Positions 47,385 through 61,429 of a stretch of DNA of 64,000 nt are shown here, in pieces. This DNA is from Neocallimastix lanati (nom. inval.). Taxonomy: Eukaryota; Neocallimastigomycota; Neocallimastigomycetes; Neocallimastigales; Neocallimastigaceae. The stretch lies in contig JACVTC010000003.1 of NCBI GenBank assembly GCA_016946835.1, forward strand, positions 399,501 to 463,500, given 5' to 3'. Positions within the stretch are counted from its first letter, which is position 1. Each line of letters opens with the position of its first letter. Below the pieces are notes generated by a model. It worked only from the letters and a program-made list of their open reading frames with translations. It was not told where the DNA came from and searched no databases. The translations under genes and the position numbers were made by a program.

Positions 47385-48075
47385 TACTGAACAATTATTG
47401 AACATACTAGGATTATAGTAATATACTTAAATATATACACTTTTAAATAATATTAAGTTAGTATTAAATAATAGCAATATTATATAATAATTAGTATTAT
47501 TATATAATATTGTTATTATTTATTTTAATATAAATATTTACTGCTAATTCCTCTTTATTTTAAATAAAAATTAGTATTAATATTTATGTATTTATATATA
47601 TATATTGTTTAATATTAATAATATAAATGTTATATAATCAATAATTAATAAAATTTTATAATATATATTTACCATAACGTCCATAAGAAATATTACATAA
47701 GATATTATGTAATATTTCTAATATATACACATTTTAAGTAATATTAATTAGGTTTGTATTAAATAATATCAATATTATATAATAATACTAATAATATAAA
47801 TATTTACTGTTAATTTGTCTTTATTTTGAATAAAAATCAGCATTAATATTTATGTATATATATATATATATATTGTTTAATATTAATAATATAATATAAA
47901 TGTTATATAATCAATAATTAATAAATTTTTATAATACATCTTTACCATAACATCTATTAGAAATATTACATAATATCTTATAACATTATTTTATTCTTAT
48001 AAAATATTGATGAAATAGGTAAAATTACTTTAATGAAAAAAACATTATTAACCGATATTCTAAATATTACATAAT
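47385..48075 (-). pseudogene. Tandemly duplicated remnant of Tmc micro-exons
   Basis: Two direct copies of about 290 bp (47385-47700 and 47715-48075) match the Tmc-like gene around 35100-35520. Each copy contains a relic of the 42-nt exon (reading YVIFLMDVM then gtaaat in one copy) and of the 18-nt micro-exon (EELA then gtaaat in one copy), plus intron sequence. No other exons are present, so it cannot encode a protein. Confidence 0.75.
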
Positions 48076-48229
48076 TTAAACTGTTTAATTTATTCACACT
48101 TCAAAAATTTAACTGGAAATAATTTATAAATATAAATTAATAAAAAAGTGTAAAGAAAAATATTTAAATAAAAAGAATTTAGACATAAAAAGCAGAAATA
48201 AATACAGAAATATATAGATAGGGTAGTTC

Positions 48230-49135
48230 CATTGAGATTTTGTTAAATTTTTGGATTTGGAATCAATAAAAACTGCTGTTTACCATTAAATTCTTATGAG
48301 AGAATTGTATTAACTGAAAAGTTACTGACATCAGTTTCAACAATAAAAGATTTGTTGCGGTCGGTATGTTTAAGAATAAGAGAGAACGTAAAAGATTCTT
48401 TGAGAAATTTAAAAGCTTTTTGCTTATCAGATCACCAATTAAAAGAAATATTCTTTCTTGTAAGTTTATGAATTAGAGTAGGAATTTTTGCAAAATTCAT
48501 AACAAATATATGGTTATAACTATAGAGACTAATAAAGGATTGTATATCTTTAACATTAATGAGATCAGGCCAGTCCAGAATAGCTTTAATCTTATTTTCA
48601 TCAATTTTCAAACCTTCCTTTAAGATAATATAACCAAGGAATTAATTCCGTTTGGTCTATATCAGATTCACATTTTTATTAACTTAACATAAAGATTATT
48701 TTGTAGGAACTACTTAAGAACCTTCTTTATATGTTCATGACGTTTAGTTACATTATTTGGAATAAATTAATAAGTCATCTCATCTATGTAAGAGATAACA
48801 AAATTATCCAGAAAATCAATTAAAATGTCATTAATGAAATGTTGGCAGGTGTATTCTTTGGTCTAAAAGGGATTACTAAGTATTGGGAATGTCCACACCT
48901 AGTAAATTCATTAAGTTTTCTGTAATCAACACATAATCTTAATAAATCATCTTTCTCTTTAACAAAAGATCACCATAAAATAAAATTGATTTATCTTTTA
49001 ACTTAATTTCAAAATCATACGAACGATGCAGAGATAACTCAACTGATATAAAATTTCCAAGTCCTTTTCACCACTAAAGAAATGGCCTGACGGAGAGTGT
49101 GAACTCTCTTGTCGAACAACATCTCAGTTTTTTTT
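48230..49135 (-). pseudogene. Ty3/gypsy reverse transcriptase / RNase H remnant
   Basis: Minus-strand motifs in order are LRLCVDYRKLNE, then a shortened palm with YLVIPF and NTPANI, FVISYIDEM, KIKAILDWPDL, VKDIQSFISLYSYN, NFAKIP, TRKNISF, and the RNase H start FIVETDVSNFSV. Stops and frameshifts are common. The segment that should hold the first catalytic Asp of the RT, between the RKLN and YLVIPF motifs, is missing, so the copy is catalytically dead. It stops in RNase H; the gypsy fragment at 1277-3305 begins later in RNase H, but there is no evidence that the two were once one insertion. Confidence 0.85.
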
Positions 49136-49136
49136 C

Positions 49137-49213
<77 letters not shown>

Positions 49214-49916
49214 TACAATAATAACAATAATAATAATAATAATAATAAATAATAATAATTAGAAATAAGAAATATAAAATATAAATAAAAAATAAAAATA
49301 AAAATAAAAAAAAAAATAGCTAATTAAAAATTGAACTAATCTATAATTTCTCTATATCAAATCTATAAAAAAAAAAAAAAATAATAAACTAATTTCTCTG
49401 AAGAAAAAAAAATTTTTGAAAAATTTTCTAATTAAAATTTAATAATTAATTTTCTTATACATGAACAAATTTATTTTAGTTTATTTATTAAATTTTCATT
49501 TTAAGGTAAAAGAATAATAAAATATACATATATTTATTTCATTTATATATAATAGTTATTAATATGAAAAAATATATATGTATATATAAAATAGCATATA
49601 CTTAATTTTTTTTTTTATTTTAAGCAAAAATATTAATGATATAATAATTTAATTAATTTAATTAATAGTATTTATTAATGTATATATACATGTTTTATTT
49701 TTTGTTTTTGTTTTTGTTTTTTTTTTTTGTTTGTTTGTTTGTTTTATTATCACTTTTATTTTGATAAATATTCAATATATTAAATATTATCATTTTTATT
49801 ATTCATTTTATTTATAAATTATTATTATTACTTTTTGATTCATATTATATATAATTTAACTGTTGTATAAAATATATTACATTATTATTATATATATATA
49901 AGTATATAGTATTATT
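49136..49916. other. AT-rich spacer 3' of the cysteine-rich gene
   Basis: No gene. It contains a long A-tract at about 49142-49175, a taa microsatellite (49180-49260) and short gttt and ttttg runs near 49700-49745. Confidence 0.6.
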
Positions 49917-50820
49917 TTACATCATACGCATATATTTACTTAATTTTTCCTCTTGTTTTTTAGATTTTATAAATCTATAAGTTACTAGTATAGCAACTAA
50001 AATGACTATAATTATAAATATTTCATATGTAAAATTGTGATTAATAAATTCCTTTTTTTTGCAAACCCCTTTATTACAGTATTTTGAGTAACATTCACTA
50101 TTATTTGAACATGGCATTTGATTATTTAGAGCACATTTAATACCACTGGCTATATCTTCCTGATTTCCACATCTATAATTTGTCTTATATCCGAGGATGC
50201 AGGTTTCATATTCACATATACCAGAATAACATTCATTATTTTCTGTACATTTCTCTGTATAACATGAAGCAAAAATTTTAGAAAATCCATTTTTCCCTAT
50301 ATTATTATAAGAACATGTTTTTAAAATTGGCCTATACATTTTTTTGGAATATTCATCAACTACTACTTCATCATTAGCCCTCCACATTGTAATATTTAAA
50401 GACATGCAATATTCATTTTCAGCATCCGGACAAATAAATTCAAATATACAATAATTATCGGGATGACAATAGGAGCCAAATGGACATTCTGAACTATTAG
50501 AACATTTATATCTTTTTTTTTTTTTTTTGTTATTTTTATTTTATTTTATTATATATATTGATATTGAAAATATATTTTTAATTTTATATATTTTATATTT
50601 TATTTAACATAAAATTATATTCATAATAATATATATTACTATAAAAAAAAAAAAAAATTATATATATATATATATAATGTCTATCTTACTCTCTTTTTAT
50701 TTGTAAAAGATCTTGTCTTGTATAATTTGTTAATATTGCTAAGTTCAAATCTTGACTCCGTGTTAAAAATAATACACTTAAAAATATTATTAATCTATTG
50801 AATATAGTTTTTCTAAGCAT
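49917..50820 (-). CDS. Type I cysteine-rich membrane protein, two exons
   Basis: Exon 1 is 50820-50690 and exon 2 is 50511-49917 (intron phase 2, donor gtaaga), giving 241 residues. The start is the ATG that opens a signal peptide (MLRKTIFNRLIIFLSVLFLT). The ectodomain has many cysteines in CxxNxEC-type spacing: CSNSSECPFGSYC, CTENNECYSGIC, CSNNSECYSKYCNKGVC. Such short disulfide modules resemble the Dickkopf N-terminal cysteine-rich type; the family name is tentative. A single transmembrane helix (YEIFIIIVILVAILVTYRF) is followed by a short basic tail ending KYMRMM. It should sit at the cell surface with the Cys modules outside; the ligand is unknown. The exon 2 acceptor is preceded by a poly(A) stretch on the sense strand, not by pyrimidines. 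Confidence 0.85.
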
Positions 50821-52129
50821 TGTAATATATAAAATATATAAAATATATAAAATATATATATGTTGGAAAACAATAAATTAAAAAGAAAAATAAAAAAATT
50901 TTTTTTTTGTCTTTTAATCTTCTATTTTTTTTTTTTTTTTTTTTTTTTCAATTTATTACTTCCTATTTTTTCATTATATTTTAAGTCTTCGCTTTCACTT
51001 ATTATTAGAAATAAAATAAATAATTAAAAAATAAAACTAAATTTATAAAATAAAATCTTTAGTATTAGAAAAATGTTTAATTAATATATTTTAATATTTT
51101 ATATTTAATATTTCATTTAAAAAATTATATAATTTACAAATAAAAAATAAAACAAATGATGAATTTATATTAATTTATAATACAAATATTAATTTATATA
51201 ATATAAAGAGAAATGTTTTAACAGTTTAACTAGTTAAATATAATGCTTTATGGTAAAATTAAAATATATATATATCATTATTAAAATTAAATATTTAAAG
51301 GAAAAATATATATATATTAAATATATAAATATTAATTTTATTTGATTTTTAAATTTTTAGAAGCTACCATTAATTTAATAATTTTTATTTTTAGACTATC
51401 ATATAATAAATTATAAAAATAAATAATATATTTTATTGGATTAAATAAATTATAATATTATTAAAGCAACTAATATAATTAAAAAAAAAAATAAAAAATA
51501 AAAAATAAAAAATAAAAATTTATTAAAAATTGGATATTAGTACAATATTTATATAGAATTAATTTTAAATTTTATTTGTAATCTTTGGAAGATATAAAGA
51601 TTTAAAAATAAAATAAATAATTAATATAAAATAAATTAAATATTTATTTTTTTAATTTTAGTATAATAATAAAAAAAAATTATATTTTTAATAACAATAA
51701 AAAAATTATGTTTTTATAAAAATAATTATAATAATTATCATTAGAATGTAATTATAATAAAAATATTTTAATAATAATAAATAAAAAAAATTGTATTTTT
51801 AATGATAGAAAGACTGTTGAATTAATAACGAATATTTAAAATATTGTATCTTTAATAATAATAATAATAATAATAATAAAATTATATTTTCAATAATAGT
51901 ATTTTTACTATTAAGAAAAGTAATAATTTTAATAATAACGTAATTTTAATTAAAAATAATTAATAATAATAATAAAAATTAATTTTTAATAATAATAATT
52001 AATAGATTATATATTTAATATTTTAATAATAAAAAAAATTAAAATTAAATATTAATAAAAAGATTTTTATTTTTAATAATTTGTATTGTTAATAATAATA
52101 TAGGAAGAGCATATTTTTAAAAAGTTTTG

Positions 52130-52588
52130 TATTAGTAATAATAATGATAAATAATAAAAATTTTAAAATTTTGCATTTTATATATATTATAATAAAACAG
52201 TATAATAATAGTAATAATAATGATAAATAATAAAAATTTTAAAATTTTGCATTTTATATATATTATAATAAAACAGTATAATAATAAACTAAACTATATT
52301 TTCAATAATAATAATAGTAATAATTGCAAAAGTTTTTATAAAATAATAATAATAATAATAATAGTAATAATTGCAAAAGTTTTTATAAAATAATAATAAT
52401 AATAATAATAGTAATAATTGCAAAAATTTTTATAAAATAATAATAATAATAATAATAATAATAGTAATAATTGCAAAAGTTTTTATAAAATAATAATAAT
52501 AATAATAATAGTAATAATTGCAAAAGTTTTTATTTTTATAAAATAATAATAATAATAGTAATAATTACAAAAGATTTTATTTTTATAA

Positions 52589-52620
<32 letters not shown>
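52130..52620. repeat. Two adjoining minisatellites
   Basis: At 52135-52283 a ~74-bp unit (gataaataataaaaattt and onwards) is present twice. At 52305-52620 a ~55-60 bp unit with gtaataattgcaaaagtttt is repeated about six times, separated by variable numbers of taa. Confidence 0.85.
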
Positions 52621-52621
<1 letters not shown>

Positions 52622-52869
52622 TAATAATTTTAATATAATAAAAAGATTATATTTTTTAGTAATATCTTTATTTCTTCATTATTATTACTATTTATTATTT
52701 ATTATTATTTGTAAATCTTTAAAATTATTTTATTTATATTTTATTTATATTATATTTTATATATATATAGATAGATAGATAATTTAAAATTTATAAAAAA
52801 TGTAATAATATTAATTATCATATATTTTTATTATTAATTTTTTTTTTATTTTTTTTATATTTATTTAAT

Positions 52870-53024
<155 letters not shown>

Positions 53025-53060
53025 AATAAGCCAGCACACTCAAAGGCAACATGATGCTAC

Positions 53061-53099
<39 letters not shown>

Positions 53100-53526
53100 T
53101 TATTTTATTTATAATTTTTAAATTTAATATCTTAATAAATGTATATATATATTATTTACATTATTAATACATAAAATAATTATATCACGATGTGGAATTA
53201 TGACTATAAACTTTAGCAAGTTTTTTATATAATTTTTTAAAACTATAAATAATTTTTTTTTTTTTTTTTTTAAATTGCAAATCAATAATATAAATTAATA
53301 TTCGCATATATTATAATAGACTTAATAGATTAATCAATTTTTTATATAATTTTTTAAAATATTAAATATATATGAACATATTTAATTATTTTTTTTTATC
53401 AATAATACAAACTAATTTTCTCTTATATTATAATAGATTAATAAAGAATATTAATTAAAAAAAAAAAAAAAAAGATATTAATTTCATTTTTCATTAATTC
53501 TTTTTAGTTTCATTTTTGAACTACTT

Positions 53527-54115
53527 TCAATGTTTTGAAATAGTTTTAATAACTTTTTTGGTAACAGTTCTTTTAGAAGATTTTATCGTTTTAGAGGATG
53601 TCTTTTTGGTGGATGTCTTTTTGGTAGATGTCTTTTTGGTAGATGTCTTTTTGGTGGATGTCTTTTTAGTGATTGTCTTTTTAGTAGTCTTCTTTTTAGA
53701 TGATGACTTTTTAGTGGACTTCTTTTTGGTGGAAGTCCTTTTAGTAGTTGTTTTAGTTGTTTTTTTGAAAACTGAGGAAGTGGTAGTGGTAGTAGTAGTG
53801 GTGGTTGTAGTGGTAGTAGTAGTAGTGGTAGTAGTGGTGATAGTAGCTTTATTTGAAACTTGAACTTCACATGGTTTAAAGTTAGCTTCTTCATTAAAGC
53901 AAGACATCTCTGATGCTTTACAAAGACTATAATCGTAATCATATAAGCATGTTTCAAGACCATCCTTAATTAAAGTTTTTCCAGTAAGATTTTTATTACT
54001 TCTGAAATCACTATTAAATAAAAATGTTTATAAAGTTTATATATTATATATATTTTAATACATTTTATATTATATGATACATTTATATATTATTTTTCAA
54101 TAAAATATAAAACAA

Positions 54116-54150
<35 letters not shown>

Positions 54151-54316
54151 ATTTTGTTTAAGAATGCATACATATATTTGAGATTAGGGAATGAATTAAG
54201 ATATTGTGGAAGTTCACAATCAAGAAGGTTACTACTTAAATCGCTATAAAAAAAAAAAAAAAAATTATTAATATTATTAATGTAAATTATTTATTTTAAT
54301 TATTTATATTTATAAT

Positions 54317-54363
<47 letters not shown>

Positions 54364-55152
54364 ATATTATTTTTTATTTACAGATATTCAAGATTATAAA
54401 GTTTTTCTAATTCTTTTGGAATGGTAACGATAGCTTGATCTTTGAAAATTCTATAAAAATTTAAATTTTACAATGTAATGAGAATTAAATATATAATGCT
54501 TTAATATTTATATATATTTATATATATTTATATATATTGTTAAATAAAAATAATAAAAAAATAAATATAATAAATATATACAAATTCTTTAATCCAGTCA
54601 AAGAAAATACGAATGATGGAATTCTTTTAAGAGAAGTACCTAATAATTTTTTACTATTAAATGAACTATATTATATACATGTATATGTAATTAATAATAT
54701 TATTATTAATTAATAATCATCACTTATATATAATAAATAATCAATTAATTAATTAATTAATTAATATAATTATATATATTACATTGTAGAAAGATTTTTA
54801 AGATTTTTTAATGAACCATAATCTGTAACATTTTTATAATCACAATTTTCAAATACTCTATAAATATTTTTTAAATATTATTAGTTAGTTTATATTTATA
54901 TATTATCAAAAAAAAAAAAATCTTTTAAATAAATAAATAAATATAATATATGATATATACAAATCTTCTAGATTTGTTAGAGTGGAAATTTCCTCAATAT
55001 TTCTTTGGCTAAGAATAAATGTTTTAATAAGTCTATTTTTTTTTTAACAAATAATAATAATAATAATAATAAAGAATTATTTTATATATTTACAATATTA
55101 ATGTTAATTAAAAAATTTTATTATAATTATTTTAAAAAGAATTATTTAAAAA

Positions 55153-55186
<34 letters not shown>

Positions 55187-55867
55187 TCATAATACTAACA
55201 ATTTTTTAAGATTCTTTAAATCAGAGAAAGAATTGTTTGCAATAGTAAACTTCTTATATTCCTTTTTACTATTTGGACATCTTATATTTCTATTTAAGAA
55301 ATGGTGATAAAAAAAATTTTTTTTTAAAATAAAGATTAGTAAAAAAAAGATAAGGGTTTATTCAATACCTATTTAATAAAATATATTTATATAAAATAGA
55401 ATAATTTATATATATTATATATATTACAATATTGTGAGATTGTTAAGATTCTTCAAAGCGTTAAAACTGGCATCTTCATAAGTTAAGACGTAGAAATCAC
55501 TAATATTAATATAAATAATAAATTTAAAAATTATAAAAATTTATAATATTAATTTCACATTAATATTTTATACTATATATATATATAATTCTAATTATGA
55601 ATACTAAAATAAAATATGTATATAAAATTTTTATTATTTTTTTTTTTTTTTTACAGTTCTTCAAGAGTAGTTAAAGTAGAAATATCACTAATAACATCTT
55701 CAGTAATTTTTCCTGAAACATACCTATTGTAAAATTAATATTTAATTAATATTTAATTAAAAAACCAAAAACCAAAAAAAAATAAAAAAGTATTTATATT
55801 TTTATTATTAATAAATTTTTAAATATTATTTATTAAGAAATAATATTTATATATAATATAAAATTTA

Positions 55868-55915
<48 letters not shown>

Positions 55916-56303
55916 TACAAATTTTTTACATTTTTAAAGCCCTTTAACTCCCCACTTTTAATATTATTTGTATTAACATTTCTTTTTTTTTTTTTTTTTT
56001 TTATTTAAAAAAAAAAAAAAATAGGATGTTAAAAAATTATATTCATATATATATATATAAAAGAATAAAAATATAATTAGTATTAATAAAAAAAAAATTA
56101 TATAATAATAAAAAAAAAAATAAATAAATAAATAAAAGTAAATTATTTACAAGTAAGAAAGATTATTAATCTTTTTTAATGAATCAAGATTCAAAGTTTT
56201 TTCATTACTGGCCTTTGAAATATCCCTAATACAAAATAAAAATAAAAATAAAAATAAAAATAAAATTAAATATATAATTATATAATTATATAAATTAAAA
56301 AAT

Positions 56304-56334
<31 letters not shown>

Positions 56335-56382
56335 ATTGTTTTGTTTGTTGTATAATACATTAATAAATATTAAAAAATAATT

Positions 56383-56413
<31 letters not shown>

Positions 56414-57250
56414 TATAAAAAAGTTATAATTACAATTTCTTAAGATTAGAAAATGTAGCGATTTTTTCAAGAGTATCTTGATTGATACTACCATCATTAA
56501 GAACTCTAACAAATTATATAACAAATTATATTATATTTATAATATTATAAGAAGTAAATAATACAAAATAATATTAATATAATTTTTATATTTGATATAA
56601 AATATATATATACATATATATTTTAACAATAATAATATTTTTTTTTTTTTTTCAATAAAATACTTACAAAGACACAATTTTTCCTTCTGAATTAAGAGAA
56701 CATTTTTCAACTGTTTCATCATAAAATATATTTTTTTCTAATAAAAATAAGCTGAGATCTTTACATTCACCAGAAATTCTTTTTTCTTTATCTGAACATG
56801 ATTCAACTACATCATTTCCAAGACATGGCATATCTTTTTCTTTACAGATATTATTATCACCATGATATAAACATGTTACAAGACTCTTATTAGTTAAAAT
56901 TTTACCTTTAATATTTGTATTATCGCTCAAATCACTTTAAATATTTTTGAATAAAAATATTATAAAGCAATATATAAATATATAAATAGTTATATAGAAA
57001 TAATAAAAAATTAATTATATTTCAAATTTCAAATGTTTTTTTTTTTTTTTTTTTTTTTTTAATTATATTTAATTACATATAATTAAGATTTGGAAGGTTG
57101 TTAAGATATTCTGGAATTTCAAAATCTAAAGAATTTTTATTTAAATCACTTATGAATAGTGATTCATAATATAATATATAAAAAATAAAAATAAAAATAA
57201 AAATAAAAATAAAATAAAAAAATATATATATAAATATATATATACATATA

Positions 57251-57307
<57 letters not shown>

Positions 57308-58378
57308 TTAATATGTTTTAATAATTTTAATTAATATGGTATATATATATATATATATATATATAGATACTAACAGGTGTTCTAAATTTTTAAGGTTTGT
57401 AATTTTTTCAGAAATTGTTGTAATTTCATTACTATTTACAACTCTAATAAAAAGAATTTTAATAAATAATTAAATATATATATATAAATATTCATATATT
57501 TTAATATATATATATATATATATTAATAATATCAGTATTAATTTCTATAATTTCTAAATTAATTACAATCTTTTTAAATTAGATAAAGAATAGACAGATT
57601 CAGGAATTTTTTTCAATGAAGTACCAATTGGTTTGTAGGAATTAAACTCTCTGTTATTTTTTAAATCATTTAAGAAAAAAAAAATAATTATAATAATTAT
57701 AGTAATAACAAAAAAAAAATAATAATAAAATAAAATAAAATTATTTGAAACATAAATTAGTAATTCAAATTTTATAAATTTTTTATAATTTTAATAGATT
57801 TTAATTAATATATATTATAGAAATATATTTACAAAGATGTTAATTCATTAAGATTTTTCAAATTATCAAAGTTTAATTCATCCCCGTAATTGCAAAAACT
57901 GAAATTCCTGTATTGTTATTATTAAGATTGAAAAAAAAAAAAAAAAAAAAAAAAAAAATTAAATATTAAATAAAAAGAAAAATAATAATAATAATAATAA
58001 TAATAATATAAAAGAAAATAATAATATAAAAAAAAATTACAATTCAGTAAGATTTAATGTAAATAATTCATCTAAATTTGTTTGAGAAAGTACAAATCCA
58101 TCAATTAATCTATTAATTTTATATAAATTATCAATTAATGAATTATAAAAATTGGAATTTATAATAAAAAACAATATAATAATAATAATAATAATAATAA
58201 TAAGTTGGTTCAAAATATTGAGTTAATATTTATAAATTAATAAATTTAATTTATAAAAAATAATTTAAATTACAATTTTTTTAGAGCCTTTAAGAAAGAA
58301 AAGGAACCATCTACAATAGTGAAAAAATTGTTCCTTCTTCTAGAAGATGGACAATGAATTACTCTAAATAATAATAAT

Positions 58379-58425
<47 letters not shown>

Positions 58426-59100
58426 TTAATAATTAATTAAATACTACCCATTAATAACTATTATTAATTGAATAATTAAACAATAAATATATATAATATA
58501 TATATAAATAAACTATAAATTGAATATTACAAAGTTGTAAGATTTTTAAGATTTCCTAAAGCTGTAAGATTCAAATTGTCATTATATACTTGGTAAATAT
58601 CCCTTAAAATTATAATTTTTTAAATATATGAAATATTAATAATATTATTTTTCAAATATTAAATTATATTTATTATCAAAAAAATTATTAATTGTCATTA
58701 TTTTCTTACAAATATTCAAGTGAAGATATAGTTGAAACTTCTTCAATGGTTTCCTCTGTAATTGTACTTCTTATTTCCCTATTAAAATTGAAATAAATAT
58801 CAATAAAGAAAGAAAAAAAAATTTTTTTTTTATTTTAAAATAAATATATATAAATATATATATATACATATATATTTATATATATGTATATTAAATTCAA
58901 TTATATTTTTTAATTTATTATTTTATATTATATATATTAGTATTTAGAAATTCAAAATTTACAATCTTTTTAAATTATTGAAACCTTTAAGTGATCCTTT
59001 TTTAACATTATCAATGCTTACATCTCTGAAATTTTTATAAAAAAGAAAAAAGAAAAAAAAAATAGCTTATTGATATTTATTTACTTAAAATAAAACTATT

Positions 59101-59133
<33 letters not shown>

Positions 59134-59589
59134 TTATGAAAATGATAATAATTAATTAACAAAATAATTAATTTATTAAAAAAAAAAAAATTACAAAAAG
59201 GACAATTTTTTATGATTTTTTAAAGGTTCAAGATTAATATCATCATAATTATTATCTAAAATGTCTCTAAAATATGTGTAAATATATATATAAGATAAAA
59301 AAATATTTAAGTTAATATTATTTCTTTTTTTTTTTTTTTTAACTTATCATATTTCTAAATAAAAAAAAAAAAAAAAATTAATTGTTATAAAATAATTATT
59401 ATCCCATACAGATATTCAAGATTAGGTATTTTGGCAATATCTTCAATACTTTTATCAGTAAGATTAACACTATAAAGAGTTCTATAAATAAATTAATAAA
59501 TAAACATTAAAATTATTATGACATATTATCTATACTTGTTGATATAACAATCAAGTTTATTATAAATGTTTATAATAATTTTCATTTGG

Positions 59590-59623
<34 letters not shown>

Positions 59624-60202
59624 TTCTTACAAATTCTTCAATGGAGAATCTTTATAAATACTCATATCTATGTCTTTATTTCCTGGATGTATAGTTCTAA
59701 TTTATTTATATATATATCAATATATAAAAGGTATAGATATATATAATTTTAACAGAAATTAAAGATTTTTATTAAAAAAAAAAAAGAAATACATATTATT
59801 ACATATTAAAGGTTAAAAAAAAAAAAAAAAAAAAAAAAATATTTACAAATCTTCCAAATATTTCATTTTTGCAATTTGAGTTGGGATATTCTCTGTACAA
59901 GTATTACCAAAAAACTTATAATAATACCTTTATCATTAAAATTTATAAACAAATAATAATTTTCATTATTAGAATATATTATATTATATTACGTTTAAAT
60001 AATATTATATTATATTTTAAGAACAAAAGTGATTATATTACAAGGTTTGGATTTTTTTATAGGACAGTAATTTATCTAATACATCTTTTGATAAACATTC
60101 ATCATCTATTTGTCTAAAATTTGAATAAATATCAATTTTTATAAATATTGAAATATTATATAAATATATTAATGTTTTAAATAATGAGATTAATTTTTTT
60201 CT

Positions 60203-60236
<34 letters not shown>

Positions 60237-60472
60237 ATTATATATATATTAATAAAATATATATATATATAATATTATTTATATCTTTACAAATTATAAA
60301 CATTTCCATCTTTATCTATTTTGCAAGTTACAATGATACTATCATATGAAAGTTGTTGTTCAGTTAAAAAATTTTTAATATCAGTACAATCATCACTTTG
60401 AGAGTTGCAAAAACCAGAATTTATTAAAGCAAATAATGTTATTAATAAGTGGTATAAATATTTCAACTTCAT
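53527..60472 (-). CDS. Secreted leucine-rich-repeat protein, 28 exons, internally duplicated
   Basis: Exons: 60472-60291, 60113-60042, 59927-59847, 59696-59631, 59481-59410, 59266-59195, 59025-58963, 58778-58710, 58602-58531, 58363-58274, 58109-58041, 57907-57833, 57650-57567, 57443-57375, 57148-57077, 56934-56668, 56505-56434, 56225-56151, 55981-55919, 55723-55655, 55499-55428, 55289-55200, 55032-54961, 54857-54783, 54665-54582, 54450-54382, 54243-54172, 54010-53527. They join in frame to 923 residues. A signal peptide (LLITLFALINSGFC) and Cys-containing cap come first. Fourteen one-exon LRRs follow (61-402; typical NLEYL ending), then a Cys-rich C-cap plus a second N-cap (403-491), eleven more LRRs (492-762) and a second C-cap. 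The tail has about 20 Thr, then Lys/Ser/Thr repeats. All 27 introns are phase 2. No transmembrane helix is seen. LRR solenoids bind proteins or glycans; the partner is unknown. The exon 3 acceptor was chosen to keep the frame. Confidence 0.92.
53590..53700. repeat. 18-bp coding repeat for the Lys/Ser/Thr tail
   Basis: Tandem copies of an 18-base unit (plus strand gatgtctttttggtggat and variants) encode the STKKT repeats at the C terminus of the LRR protein. The adjoining Thr tract (about 53775-53840) uses mixed ACT and ACC codons, so it is not a pure triplet expansion. Confidence 0.85.
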
Positions 60473-61429
60473 GTTTTCTATTTTCTCCAATTAAAAATAT
60501 TGAATTATAGTTAAATTTTATTTTTATTTTATTCTAAATAATTTATCATATATTTTATTTTATGTTATTTTATTTTGTATAAAAGAAAAAATTGTCTTTT
60601 TTTTTTTCTTTCTTTCTTTCTTTCTTTTTTTTTTTTTTTTTCTTCTTTTTTTCTCTTCTTTTCTTTTCTTTCTTTCTTTTTTTTTTTTTCTTGGTTTTTT
60701 ATTTATTTATTTATTTATTCTATTTTTTGTTTTTATTTCTATATATTTATTTATTATTTATTTTATTATATTTATTTTTTTTTATCTTTTATTTTATTAT
60801 TTGATATAAAAAAAAAAAAAATTATAATTTTTATAATTTTTTTATAATATTAATTTTTATAAAAATAACTTCATTTTTCTTTTCTCTTTTTTAATTTTTT
60901 TAATTTTTTTTAATTTTTTCTTATTTTAATAATTAAAACCTTATTTAATAGTAATATGTATGGAGTTTGTCGTATAATATAGAAAATAATTAAATTTATA
61001 TTATTTATTATTATTACTTATTATTATGATTAATGATTTAATGATTTTAATAAATTTATTGGTTACAAAAAAATCTATTTTTTATTCAATATAAAAAAAA
61101 ATAAAAAAAAAAAAAAACTTTAAAATCATCATTTAAAACTTTTCATTTTTATTTATTTCATTAAATTAAATTAAAAATATTAAATATATTAAATAAAAAA
61201 AAAAAAAAAAAAATTAAAAAAATTAAAAAAATAAATATTTATGAATTATTATTATTATCTGCTAATTTAAATGCTTATTTGTTTAAAATTATTAGAATAA
61301 ATTGAATATATAAAGAGCTTTTAATTACTATTAATTTTCAAAATAATTATATAGCTTAATTATACATTTTGTATTTAAAACTTTATTTAATAATAAAAAT
61401 TTAATTTATACATATATATTTATTTATTT

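Noticed and set aside
53516-53863. Plus-strand frame rich in Val/Leu/Phe opposite the LRR gene end
   Set aside because: Antisense shadow of the Thr and Lys/Ser repeat tail.
56664-56930. Independent small cysteine-rich protein
   Set aside because: It is exon 16 of the LRR gene, with an acceptor at 56934, a donor at 56667 and phase-2 continuity on both sides.
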